7,187 nucleotides of DNA from Desulfuromonadales bacterium. Its GTDB lineage: Bacteria > Desulfobacterota > Desulfuromonadia > Desulfuromonadales > UBA2294. Positions 1 to 6,750 of the stretch are shown one piece after another. Where the stretch lies: assembly GCA_014859615.1 (NCBI GenBank), contig JACUTX010000132.1, positions 1-7,187 on the forward strand. Direction: 5' to 3'. Both the position numbers and the translations under genes were made by a program. Each line of letters starts with the position of its first letter. The first letter of the stretch is position 1. A model generated the notes under the pieces. That model saw only the letters and a program-made list of their open reading frames with translations. It had not been told where the DNA came from and did no database searches.

Positions 1-202
1 TTAACAAAGGTTGCAGGCTGTTGATACCTCGTAGCTTGCTGCGAGGCAGTTCATTTTCATAGGGTTGCGGCATCATAACGCCCTTCGGCGGTGTCCCGCG
101 TTCGGCGCGGTGGAGCTTGCGCAATTGATCGAAGTATGCGATTTTGTTTTGGCCTTTTTTTTTGCCGTAATGTTCGATCAGCTGCGAAAGTGAATCAAAA
201 AG
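1..202 (-). other. minus-strand open frame, possibly a relict or partial gene
   Basis: On the minus strand a frame stays open for 67 codons, from just after a TAG at 205-203 to the window edge. It reads in part QLIEHYGKKKGQNKIAYFDQ, then LRKLHRAERGTPPKGVMMPQ, and then runs through the hairpin repeat as ENELPRSKLRGI. The composition is protein-like (Lys/Arg-rich, mixed hydrophobics), but the first ATG is at 76-74, so most of the frame has no conventional start. A TTG at about 126-124 is another possible start. The frame could be a degraded gene or mobile-element fragment interrupted by a repeat, or chance openness. I do not recognise a family. Confidence 0.2.
21..60. repeat. REP-like hairpin element at left edge
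   Basis: CCTCGTAG (27-34) pairs with CTGCGAGG (39-46) around a CTTG loop: eight pairs, one of them a G-U wobble. It is followed by AGTTCATTTTCA. Read on the minus strand, the element translates in one frame as ENELPRSKLRGI. From memory, this peptide recurs in spurious ORF translations from deltaproteobacterial genomes, which is what a dispersed palindromic repeat would produce. Only one copy is visible here, so the repeat status is inference. It could instead be a weak terminator for a gene to the left, although the downstream tract is only T4 interrupted by C and A. Confidence 0.5.
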
Positions 203-204
203 CT

Positions 205-1557
205 ATGCGAATTCTTATTGTCGGTGCTGGCCAGGTCGGTTATTTTCTCAGCGAACGGCTGTCGCTTGAGGGGCATGAAGTGACGCTGGTCGATCGCAGC
301 GATGAAAATCTGCGTCGGGCTGAAGACCGCCTGAATGTCCTCGGGATCGTCGGTAACGGTGCCAGTGCTGAAACCCTGGAGCAGGCGGGGATCAAGCAGA
401 CCGATATTTTTATTGCCGTCACCGATCTCGACGAGGTGAATATCCTCGCTTGTCTGCTGGCGCGCGAGTATCAGGTCAAGACCCGGATTGCCCGGGTGAC
501 GAGTATCGAATATTCCGGGCAGGGCGCCATCCTCTCCAAGGAGAAGCTCGGTATCGACCTTTTGATCAATCCGAATGATGCCGTTGCTGATGAAATCAGC
601 AAAATCGCTTGCCGGACCGGGGCGTTTGATGTTGCCGAATTTGTCGAAGGACAGGTGCAGTTTCTCGGTTATCGCATTACGGCGGAGAGCCCGTTGTGTG
701 ATCTGACCCTGCGCGAGCTGGGGGAGATCCGGGGGATTTACCGGTTTGTCGTTACGGCAATTACCCGGGATGACAAGACTCTGGTGCCACGCGGCGACGA
801 TAAGATTCAGGCTGGAGATCGGATCTTTATTTTTGCCTCGACCAAGGATCTGCCAGCTATACAGTATATGCTGAAGCAGGAAGAAGGGGAGACGAGCAAG
901 CGCCGTCGAGCCTTTATTCTCGGTGGAGGGCGGATCGGACTGCGGATTGCCAAGAATCTGGAAGAGCGACATTTTGATGTTCGACTGATCGACCGCGACG
1001 AAGAGCGGTGTGACGTGTTGTCGGCTGAATTGAAGCGCGGGATTGTGATACATGCTGAGGGGAACGATATCAGTACCCTGATCGATGAAGGGGTTGAAGT
1101 GGCGGAGGTCTATATCGCCGCAACCGACAGTGACGAGACGAATATCCTCAGTTCGCTTTTGGCGAGACAACATGGTGCCAAACGGGCGCTGACGCTGGTC
1201 AACAGTCCGGAGATGCTCGGTCTCGCCCCGACTCTGGGGATCGACGCCTGCATCTCGCCGCGGATCGCTGCGGCCAGCGCCATCCTCAAGTATGTGCGTC
1301 GAGGTGATATTGTCTCGGTCGCGGCGATCGAAGGGAGCAACGCCGAAGTTCTGGAACTCCAGGTCGGCCGTGACAGTAATATGCTCGACCGGCCGTTGAG
1401 TGAACTCGATTTTCCGGCCGGTGCAATTATCGGCGCAATTGTTCGTGCCGGGGGCTATCAGATCCCCGACGGGAGTTCCACCCTGCAGCAGGGTGATCGG
1501 GTCGTTGTTTTTGCCCTCCCCGAAGCGGTTGCCAAGGTTGAGAGTTTTTTTGCATAG
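205..1557 (+). CDS. trkA: Trk system potassium uptake protein TrkA
   Basis: This is the cytoplasmic NAD(H)-binding regulatory subunit of the Trk K+ uptake system; it assembles as a ring under TrkH and gates it. The 450-residue product has the duplicated architecture of E. coli TrkA (458 aa). The first Rossmann RCK_N domain has GAGQVG at 7-12 and the acidic D30 at the end of strand 2. RCK_C follows at about 141-220. A second RCK_N has GGGRIG at 240-245 with D263, and a second RCK_C spans about 370-449. The paired DLDEVNIL and DSDETNIL segments are typical. I chose ATG 205 because the Rossmann fold starts immediately (MRILIVGAGQVG). An in-frame GTG at 91 would add 38 low-complexity residues with no homology. 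The Shine-Dalgarno is poor (GAAAG, about 14 nt upstream). trkH follows after 62 nt, probably in one operon. Confidence 0.96.
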   Translation: MRILIVGAGQVGYFLSERLSLEGHEVTLVDRSDENLRRAEDRLNVLGIVGNGASAETLEQAGIKQTDIFIAVTDLDEVNILACLLAREYQVKTRIARVTSIEYSGQGAILSKEKLGIDLLINPNDAVADEISKIACRTGAFDVAEFVEGQVQFLGYRITAESPLCDLTLRELGEIRGIYRFVVTAITRDDKTLVPRGDDKIQAGDRIFIFASTKDLPAIQYMLKQEEGETSKRRRAFILGGGRIGLRIAKNLEERHFDVRLIDRDEERCDVLSAELKRGIVIHAEGNDISTLIDEGVEVAEVYIAATDSDETNILSSLLARQHGAKRALTLVNSPEMLGLAPTLGIDACISPRIAAASAILKYVRRGDIVSVAAIEGSNAEVLELQVGRDSNMLDRPLSELDFPAGAIIGAIVRAGGYQIPDGSSTLQQGDRVVVFALPEAVAKVESFFA

Positions 1558-1579
1558 AACTGTGTAAACCATGAATCCC

Positions 1580-1595
1580 GGCGCAAGGTTGCGCC
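1580..1595. other. perfect inverted repeat between trkA and trkH
   Basis: GGCGCAA (1580-1586) and TTGCGCC (1589-1595) form a perfect 7-bp inverted repeat separated by GG, followed by ATTTTATG. As RNA it would fold with a 4-nt loop and a 6-bp GC-rich stem. It lies 14 nt upstream of the trkH Shine-Dalgarno. It could be a partial terminator or processing element that sets the trkA:trkH ratio, or a protein-binding site. The T tract (four T) is too short for a confident terminator. Confidence 0.4.
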
Positions 1596-1619
1596 ATTTT
1601 ATGATGGACAAGGTGCCTG

Positions 1620-3062
1620 ATGAATATTGTGCTGACTCTGCGTATTCTCGGCGCTCTGCTGCTCTTCCTGTCGGCGGCACTGTTGCTGCCGATTCCGTTT
1701 GCTCTCTACTATAATGACGGTTCCACCAGCTCCTTTTTGTTTGCGGCGGGGATCACTTTTGTGGTCGGATTCCTCTTGTTCAAGGGGTGTCGCAGTCAGC
1801 GGGAGCTCTCGTTACGCGACGGCTTCGCCATAGTCAGTTTCAGCTGGCTCTTTTATGCTCTGTTTGGAGCGCTGCCGTTCTATCTCAGCGGTGCGATCCC
1901 TTCGTTTATCGATGCCAGTTTTGAAACTCTGAGCGGCTTTACCACCACCGGCGCGACAATTCTGACCGTGGTGGAGAATCTTCCGCAGAGTCTGCTCCTC
2001 TGGCGAGCCTTGACCCACTGGTTGGGCGGCATGGGGATTATTGTCATGTCGCTGGCGATTCTGCCGATGCTCGGGGTCGGCGGGATGCAGCTGTTCAAGG
2101 CCGAAGTCCCCGGGCCGACGGCGGATCGGTTGAAACCGAGGATTCAGGATACCGCCAAGCTGCTCTGGGGCGTTTATGTCTTTTTAACCGCGGTCGAAGT
2201 GGTGCTGTTGATGCTCGGTAAAATGAGCTTTTTTGAATCGCTCTGTCACGCCTTTGCGACGCTTGCGACTGGCGGATTTTCGTCCCGCAACGCCTCGGTC
2301 GGTGCTTACAACAGCGCTTACATTGACGGCGTTATCACCCTCTTCATGTTTCTGGCCGGGGTCAATTTTTTTCTGCATTATCAGGCGTTGCGCGGACGTC
2401 TCACCGAGTTCTGGAAAAACGAGGAGTTTCGTATCTATCTCGGGATAACCGTCGGATCGATTCTGCTTTTGATGGTTATGAATCAGGGGAGTGTTTACAA
2501 CTCGCTACTCGAAAACCTGCGCTTCAGCTCGTTTCAGGCGGTCTCCATTCTGACCACGACCGGTTTCGGAACTGCCGATTATGAACAGTGGCCGGTTCTC
2601 TCCCAGTATCTGCTGGTCGCCATGATGTTTATCGGCGGCTGTGCTGGGTCGACCGCCGGCGGGATGAAGGTGGCCCGCATCCTGTTGCTGTTCAAGCATG
2701 CTCATGTTCAGCTGTTTCGTCTTATTCACCCCCGGGCCGTTCGATTGGTTAAACTCGGTAACCGGCCGGTTAATCGCGAGGTGATGCAGTCGATCCTCGG
2801 TTTTTTTGCTCTCTATATGGGGATCTTCGTCATCGCCTCGTTTCTGATGGCGGCGGCAGGGATGGATCTGGTATCGGCCGGGGCTGCGGTGATTGCGACG
2901 TTGGGGAATATCGGGCCGGGACTCGGCAGTGTCGGTCCGACGGATCATTATGGTCATATCGCTCCGTTTGGCAAAGGGGTGCTGATGTTCTGTATGTTGC
3001 TTGGGCGGCTTGAACTATTTACCGTCCTGGTTCTTTTTTTCCCGACCTTCTGGCGGAAGTGA
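1620..3062 (+). CDS. trkH: Trk potassium uptake membrane subunit TrkH
   Basis: This inner-membrane protein is the K+-conducting subunit of the Trk system, with four M1-P-M2 repeats. At 480 aa it matches E. coli TrkH (483 aa), including the extra N-terminal hydrophobic helices (residues 5-25 and 38-55) that separate TrkH from the shorter KtrB. All four selectivity-filter loops are visible: TTTGAT at 108-113, TGGFS at 217-221, TTTGFGT at 312-318 and GNIGPG at 429-434. The segment HWLGGMGIIVMSLAILPMLG after the first pore loop is a family signature. ATG 1620 is preceded by AAGGTG (1610-1615) at a 4-nt spacing, which fixes the start. The gene sits directly downstream of trkA, its functional partner. 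In E. coli the two genes are unlinked, so this arrangement favours matched expression. No strong terminator is visible after the stop. Confidence 0.96.
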   Translation: MNIVLTLRILGALLLFLSAALLLPIPFALYYNDGSTSSFLFAAGITFVVGFLLFKGCRSQRELSLRDGFAIVSFSWLFYALFGALPFYLSGAIPSFIDASFETLSGFTTTGATILTVVENLPQSLLLWRALTHWLGGMGIIVMSLAILPMLGVGGMQLFKAEVPGPTADRLKPRIQDTAKLLWGVYVFLTAVEVVLLMLGKMSFFESLCHAFATLATGGFSSRNASVGAYNSAYIDGVITLFMFLAGVNFFLHYQALRGRLTEFWKNEEFRIYLGITVGSILLLMVMNQGSVYNSLLENLRFSSFQAVSILTTTGFGTADYEQWPVLSQYLLVAMMFIGGCAGSTAGGMKVARILLLFKHAHVQLFRLIHPRAVRLVKLGNRPVNREVMQSILGFFALYMGIFVIASFLMAAAGMDLVSAGAAVIATLGNIGPGLGSVGPTDHYGHIAPFGKGVLMFCMLLGRLELFTVLVLFFPTFWRK

Positions 3063-3107
3063 ACCTGTTTCATCTTTCTGTTCAGACCGCTAGACGATAT
3101 TTTCCTG

Positions 3108-3118
3108 CCTGAATCAGG
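3108..3118. promoter_or_regulatory. small palindrome abutting the -10 element
   Basis: CCTGA-A-TCAGG is a perfect 5-bp inverted repeat with a one-base centre, ending directly against the TATAAT hexamer. Its position in the promoter spacer would suit an operator or activator half-site pair. It is short, so chance is a real alternative. Confidence 0.25.
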
Positions 3119-3124
3119 TATAAT
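3119..3124 (+). promoter_or_regulatory. putative -10 element of a lon promoter
   Basis: TATAAT matches the sigma-70 -10 consensus exactly and lies 57 nt after the trkH stop. No acceptable -35 exists at 16-18 bp (GATATT at 17 bp). TAGACG at 3091-3096 matches TTGACA at 4 of 6 positions, but the spacer would be 22 bp. There is no TGn extended -10. If real, the promoter may need an activator. I found no CIRCE operator and no convincing sigma-32 heat-shock promoter in this gap. Confidence 0.4.
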
Positions 3125-3155
3125 TTACACGCCGTCTGTTTTATGCGGGGTGTAA
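3125..3155. promoter_or_regulatory. inverted repeat at the presumed lon transcription start
   Basis: TTACACGCC (3125-3133) is complementary to GGGGTGTAA (3147-3155) except at one position, with a 13-nt loop between. It begins immediately after the -10 hexamer and so overlaps the expected start point. It could be a repressor operator or, less likely, a terminator hairpin for trkH, since no T tract follows directly. Confidence 0.35.
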
Positions 3156-3261
3156 CGTTTCATTGCCGTTTTGGATAATCTGCAAAAAGTTGTGATCCAA
3201 AAAATTGTTACTTTTGGGGCCTCATGGTATTACAGGCGGATTTCGGATAAGATCTGCGGGC

Positions 3262-3333
3262 ATGAGACTGCATTTTATGGTGCTGAATCGTTACAAAAGG
3301 AGTTTTTCTTGGATATCGGTCTGGATAAATTGA
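3262..3333 (+). CDS. possible 23-codon upstream ORF in the lon leader
   Basis: ATG 3262 opens a 23-codon frame (begins MRLHFMVLNRYKRSF, ends SVWIN) that stops at TGA 3331-3333. The last base of that stop is the A of an in-frame lon ATG at 3333, giving a TGATG overlap. The frame also spans the strong AAAAGGAG and TTG start used for lon. Its own ribosome site is weak. It may be coincidental, or it may be a coupling or leader peptide that affects which lon start is used. Confidence 0.15.
   Translation: MRLHFMVLNRYKRSFSWISVWIN
3295..3302 (+). promoter_or_regulatory. ribosome binding site that sets the lon start
   Basis: AAAAGGAG is a strong Shine-Dalgarno sequence, placed 6 nt before TTG 3309. 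No comparable site precedes the upstream TTG at 3171 or the internal ATG at 3333, so it favours the TTG 3309 start. Confidence 0.8.
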
Positions 3334-5657
3334 TGAGCAGTGTACCGGAAACCCTCCCGCTGCTTCCGGTCAGGGATCTGGTGGTTTTCCCTTATATGAT
3401 TCTGCCGCTCTTTGTCGGGCGCCAAAAATCGTTATCGGCGGTCGATGCTGCTCTGTCCGGTGATCGGCTTATTTTCCTGGCGTCGCAACGGGAACTGACT
3501 CAGGAATCGCCGGTGGCGGCCGACATTTATGAGGTCGGCACCGTTGCCATGATTATGCGGATGCTCAAACTGCCGGACGGCCGGGTCAAGGTGCTGGTTC
3601 AGGGGGTCACCCGGGCCAGGATCAAGACGTTTCTGGAGGAATCGCCTCACTTTGCGGTCCGCCTCGACGCGGTTGCAGAGCCGGTAGAGTCCCCGCCGGG
3701 GCTGGAGACGCAGGCGTTGATGCGAACCGTGCGCGAACAGCTGTCGCAAATCTCTTCGTATGGTCGCACACTCCCTGGTGATGTTTTGAATATTCTCGAC
3801 AACATCGAGCACCCCGGCGGATTGGCCGATCTGGTGGCGAGTCATCTCGATCTGAAGGTTGCAGAGGCACAGTCGATTCTTGAGATACTGGAACCGGTTG
3901 AGCGTCTGTTGCGGGTCAAGGAATTTTTGTCCAAAGAGCTGGAGCTGGTGATGGTTCAGGACCGGATCCAGACCCGGGCCAAGGAGGAGATGGGGAAGTC
4001 CCAGCGGGAATATTTTCTGCGGGAACAGCTCCGCGCGATTCAGACCGAGCTCGGTGAGGCGGATACGCGGGGAGAGGATGTTGCTGATTTTCGTCGTCGG
4101 TTGCTCGATGCCGTTCTCCCGGAGTCGGCCCAAAAAGAGGCGGACAAGCAGCTGCGTCGCCTTGAGACCATGCACCCGGAGGCGGCGGAATATTCGACCG
4201 TCTTCTCTTACCTCGACTGGCTCGCTGATCTCCCCTGGTCGAAACAGAGCGACGACAATCTCGATCTCGACACCGCCCGCAAGGTGCTGGATGAAGATCA
4301 TTTTGATCTGGAAAAGATCAAAGAGCGAATCCTCGAATTTCTGGCGGTCTGTAAACTGAAAAAAAATATGAAGGGGCCGATCCTCTGTTTTGTCGGACCG
4401 CCCGGAGTCGGGAAGACCTCTCTGGGTAAATCGATTGCCCGGGCGCTCGGGCGGAGTTTTGTCAGGATCTCCCTCGGCGGGATTCGCGATGAAGCGGAAA
4501 TCCGCGGTCATCGACGCACTTATGTCGGGGCGATGCCCGGACGGATCATTCAGGGGCTTAAGCAGGCGGAGAGCAACAATCCGGTCTTTATGCTCGACGA
4601 ACTCGACAAGCTCGGCAATGACTATCGGGGCGACCCCTCTGCCGCCCTGCTCGAACTCCTTGATCCGGAACAGAACAGTCTCTTTTCGGATCATTTCATC
4701 AATCTCCCCTTCGATCTCTCCCGGGTCCTTTTCATCGTTACGGCGAATGTTCTCGATCCGATCCCGTCGGCCCTGCGTGACCGGCTGGAAGTGATTCGAC
4801 TCGCCGGGTATACAGCTGATGAGAAGTTGTCGATCGCGCGTAAATATCTGATTCCGAGACAGCTTGAGGCGAATGGCCTCACCTCGGCACAGCTTAAAAT
4901 TACCGATAGTGCCGTCCAGGGGTTGATCAATGGTTATACGGCCGAAGCCGGCTTGCGTAATCTGGAACGCGAAATCGGTTCCGTCTGCCGGAAGGTCGCC
5001 CGAAAATTTGCGTCAGGGGCGATCGCTTCGGTCCGGGTCACCCCGAAGATGCTGGAGAAGCTTCTCGGTCCGATCCGCTTTCTCCCCGATGAGGACCGAA
5101 AAAATAATGAAGTTGGTCTGGTGAACGGTCTTGCCTGGACCGAGGTCGGTGGCGAACTGTTGCAGGTCGAGGCGCATGTCATGCAGGGGAAGGGGCAGCT
5201 GCTGTTGACCGGTCATCTCGGTGAAATTATGAAAGAGAGTGCGCAGGCGGCCCTCTCTTACGCCCGGGCCCATGCAGAACAATTGTCGATTCCTGCCGAT
5301 TTTTTTGAACGGACCGATGTTCATATTCATGTCCCGGCCGGAGCGATCCCAAAAGATGGGCCGAGTGCCGGTGTCACCATGGCGACAGCGTTGGTGTCGG
5401 CCTTGACCGGTCGCTATGTGCGCAAGGATGTCGCCATGACCGGTGAGATAACTCTGCGCGGCAAGGTTCTGCCGATTGGTGGATTGAAGGAGAAGGTGCT
5501 GGCTGCCGTTCAGGCGCAGATTACAACCCTGATTGTACCGGAGCGTAATCGCAAGGATCTGGAAGAGATTCCGGCTCATCTTCGCAAGAAAATCGAATTT
5601 ATTTTTGTCGATCGGATTGATCAGGTCTTCAGTGCGGCCCTCCTGGAGGCGCAATGA
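3309..5657 (+). CDS. lon: ATP-dependent serine protease Lon (LonA type)
   Basis: This cytosolic AAA+ protease forms a homohexamer that unfolds and degrades damaged and short-lived regulatory proteins. From TTG 3309 it has 782 residues (E. coli Lon 784). Domains: an N-terminal substrate-recognition domain (about 15-210, LPLLPVRDLVVFPYM) and a helical linker to about 320. The ATPase has Walker A GPPGVGKTS at 363-371, Walker B FMLDELDK with D430/E431, sensor-1 N480, an arginine-finger candidate R492 and sensor-2 R550. The protease domain has catalytic S686 in DGPSAG and K729 in GGLKEK, the Ser-Lys dyad. The start was chosen by AAAAGGAG six nt upstream. A longer in-frame TTG at 3171 has no ribosome site and adds non-homologous residues. 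ATG 3333 (774 aa) is a reasonable alternative. Its stop overlaps thiL. No heat-shock signature was seen upstream. Confidence 0.96.
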   Translation: MDIGLDKLMSSVPETLPLLPVRDLVVFPYMILPLFVGRQKSLSAVDAALSGDRLIFLASQRELTQESPVAADIYEVGTVAMIMRMLKLPDGRVKVLVQGVTRARIKTFLEESPHFAVRLDAVAEPVESPPGLETQALMRTVREQLSQISSYGRTLPGDVLNILDNIEHPGGLADLVASHLDLKVAEAQSILEILEPVERLLRVKEFLSKELELVMVQDRIQTRAKEEMGKSQREYFLREQLRAIQTELGEADTRGEDVADFRRRLLDAVLPESAQKEADKQLRRLETMHPEAAEYSTVFSYLDWLADLPWSKQSDDNLDLDTARKVLDEDHFDLEKIKERILEFLAVCKLKKNMKGPILCFVGPPGVGKTSLGKSIARALGRSFVRISLGGIRDEAEIRGHRRTYVGAMPGRIIQGLKQAESNNPVFMLDELDKLGNDYRGDPSAALLELLDPEQNSLFSDHFINLPFDLSRVLFIVTANVLDPIPSALRDRLEVIRLAGYTADEKLSIARKYLIPRQLEANGLTSAQLKITDSAVQGLINGYTAEAGLRNLEREIGSVCRKVARKFASGAIASVRVTPKMLEKLLGPIRFLPDEDRKNNEVGLVNGLAWTEVGGELLQVEAHVMQGKGQLLLTGHLGEIMKESAQAALSYARAHAEQLSIPADFFERTDVHIHVPAGAIPKDGPSAGVTMATALVSALTGRYVRKDVAMTGEITLRGKVLPIGGLKEKVLAAVQAQITTLIVPERNRKDLEEIPAHLRKKIEFIFVDRIDQVFSAALLEAQ

Positions 5658-6649
5658 ACCGTTTGGGGCAGGGTGAATTCGAAATTATCGAACAACTTAA
5701 AGCACGCTGTGAGAGTTCACCGGTCGTGCGACTCGGGATCGGCGACGACTGTGCCATACTGCAGCTGCCGCCGGGTGAGCTGTTGTTGACGACGACCGAT
5801 ATGTTGATTGAATCGATCCACTTTCGACGAGACTGGACCGATTTTTTATCTTTAGGGCGCAAATCCGCAGCGGTCAATTTAAGTGATCTGGCGGCAATGG
5901 GAGCTCTCCCCCGGGCTCTTTTTCTGGCTGTTGCGATTCCGGCTGACCTCACAGCCGCAGATCTCGATCTTTTTTTTACGGGGTTTCTGGAGGTTTGTCA
6001 CGCCAGTAAAGCGGTTCTGGCCGGTGGTGATACCTGCTCTTCAAAGGGGGGGGTGTCGATCTGTGTGACGGCCCTGGGAACTGCCCCTGAAACGGCAGTG
6101 GTGCGACGGACCGGAGCGCACCCGGGGGATGGCATTTATGTGACCGGAACTCTTGGCGATAGTGCTTTGGCGCTGCAATGGCTGATGACAGGGCGTACGC
6201 CGCCGCCGGAGCTGCTCAAGCGGCATCTGGAACCGACCGCCCGGGTCGAAGTCGGGCGCCGTCTGGGCACCGCCGGAGTCCCGACCGCGATGATCGATAT
6301 TTCGGATGGGCTGTTGGCGGATCTCGGGCATATCCTGACGGCGTCGCGGGTCGGAGCGTGTATAGAGATCGATCGGCTCCCTTTGTCGCCCGCGTTGCGC
6401 GCGGTCGGCGATGACGATCATCTGCTGTATGATCGAGCCTTGACCGGTGGTGAGGATTATGAACTGCTCTTTACAGCGCCGCCGGAAGCGCAGGGGGAGA
6501 TCGACCGGATCGCGACGGATGTTGACCTGCCGATTACCAGAGTCGGGACGATTTCAGAGACATGTGGCGAGGTGACCCTGACGCACGCGGGGAGTTTGTG
6601 TCCGATACCGCAGCATAAAGGGTACAAACACTTTTCCGCTGGTGCATAA
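5654..6649 (+). CDS. thiL: thiamine-monophosphate kinase ThiL
   Basis: ThiL phosphorylates thiamine monophosphate with ATP to give thiamine diphosphate, the active cofactor; it acts in the cytosol as a dimer of the PurM/AIR-synthase fold. The product is 331 aa (E. coli 325). Visible motifs: GDDCA at 30-34 and TTDMLIESIHF at 47-57 (ATP and Mg2+ binding), KSAAVNLSDLAAMG at 70-83, GGDT at 124-127, GDGIYVTGTLGDS at 158-170, DISDGLLADLG at 215-225 and GGEDYELLFT at 265-274. ATG 5654 overlaps the lon TGA as ATGA, and GGAGG (5645-5649) sits 4 nt upstream inside lon, so translation is probably coupled to lon. No other thiamine gene is present. The gene contains a G8 run (6046-6053) and a T8 run (5970-5977), both in frame here. 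Confidence 0.96.
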   Translation: MNRLGQGEFEIIEQLKARCESSPVVRLGIGDDCAILQLPPGELLLTTTDMLIESIHFRRDWTDFLSLGRKSAAVNLSDLAAMGALPRALFLAVAIPADLTAADLDLFFTGFLEVCHASKAVLAGGDTCSSKGGVSICVTALGTAPETAVVRRTGAHPGDGIYVTGTLGDSALALQWLMTGRTPPPELLKRHLEPTARVEVGRRLGTAGVPTAMIDISDGLLADLGHILTASRVGACIEIDRLPLSPALRAVGDDDHLLYDRALTGGEDYELLFTAPPEAQGEIDRIATDVDLPITRVGTISETCGEVTLTHAGSLCPIPQHKGYKHFSAGA

Positions 6650-6694
6650 TCATGTATGGTGAGCGCTGCGGGTTAAAAGTCCGTTTTTTGGAGT

Positions 6695-6724
6695 GCTGAG
6701 GCGATATTGTTCCTCACGCTTTTT
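6695..6724 (+). terminator. probable intrinsic terminator after thiL
   Basis: GCTGAGG (6695-6701) pairs with CCTCA-c-GC (6712-6719), with one bulged C and a 10-nt loop, followed at once by T5 (6720-6724). It lies 46 nt past the thiL stop and before the next gene, where a transcription end for lon-thiL is expected. The bulge and modest stem length make it a medium-strength candidate. Confidence 0.5.
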
Positions 6725-6750
6725 AATACAGAGAGTATGGTGTCGATTCG

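Noticed and set aside
91..204. N-terminal extension of trkA from GTG 91
   Set aside because: The 38 extra residues are Arg/Cys/Phe-rich with no TrkA homology, whereas ATG 205 begins exactly at the Rossmann first strand.
1571..1619. ATG 1571 opening a short frame that runs into trkH out of frame
   Set aside because: It has no ribosome site, overlaps the palindrome and reads through trkH in the wrong frame to an early stop.
178..1680. 500-codon minus-strand open frame opposite trkA
   Set aside because: It is an antisense shadow: trkA has full-length homology-grade motifs on the + strand, while the antisense product shows no domain pattern and simply follows the biased codon use of trkA.
3171..3308. 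N-terminal extension of lon from TTG 3171
   Set aside because: There is no ribosome site in front of it, and the added 46 residues are not Lon-like; AAAAGGAG at 3295-3302 marks TTG 3309 instead.
3432..4694. 420-codon minus-strand open frame opposite lon
   Set aside because: It lies wholly inside the lon ATPase and N-terminal coding region, with no recognisable motif and no plausible promoter; it is another codon-bias shadow.
6674..6702. Possible sigma-28-type (flagellar) promoter before the cheR-type gene
   Set aside because: TAAAAGTC resembles the -35 box, but no good GCCGATAA follows at 11 bp; the nearest match is GCTGAGGC at 13 bp with half the positions wrong, and it overlaps the terminator stem.
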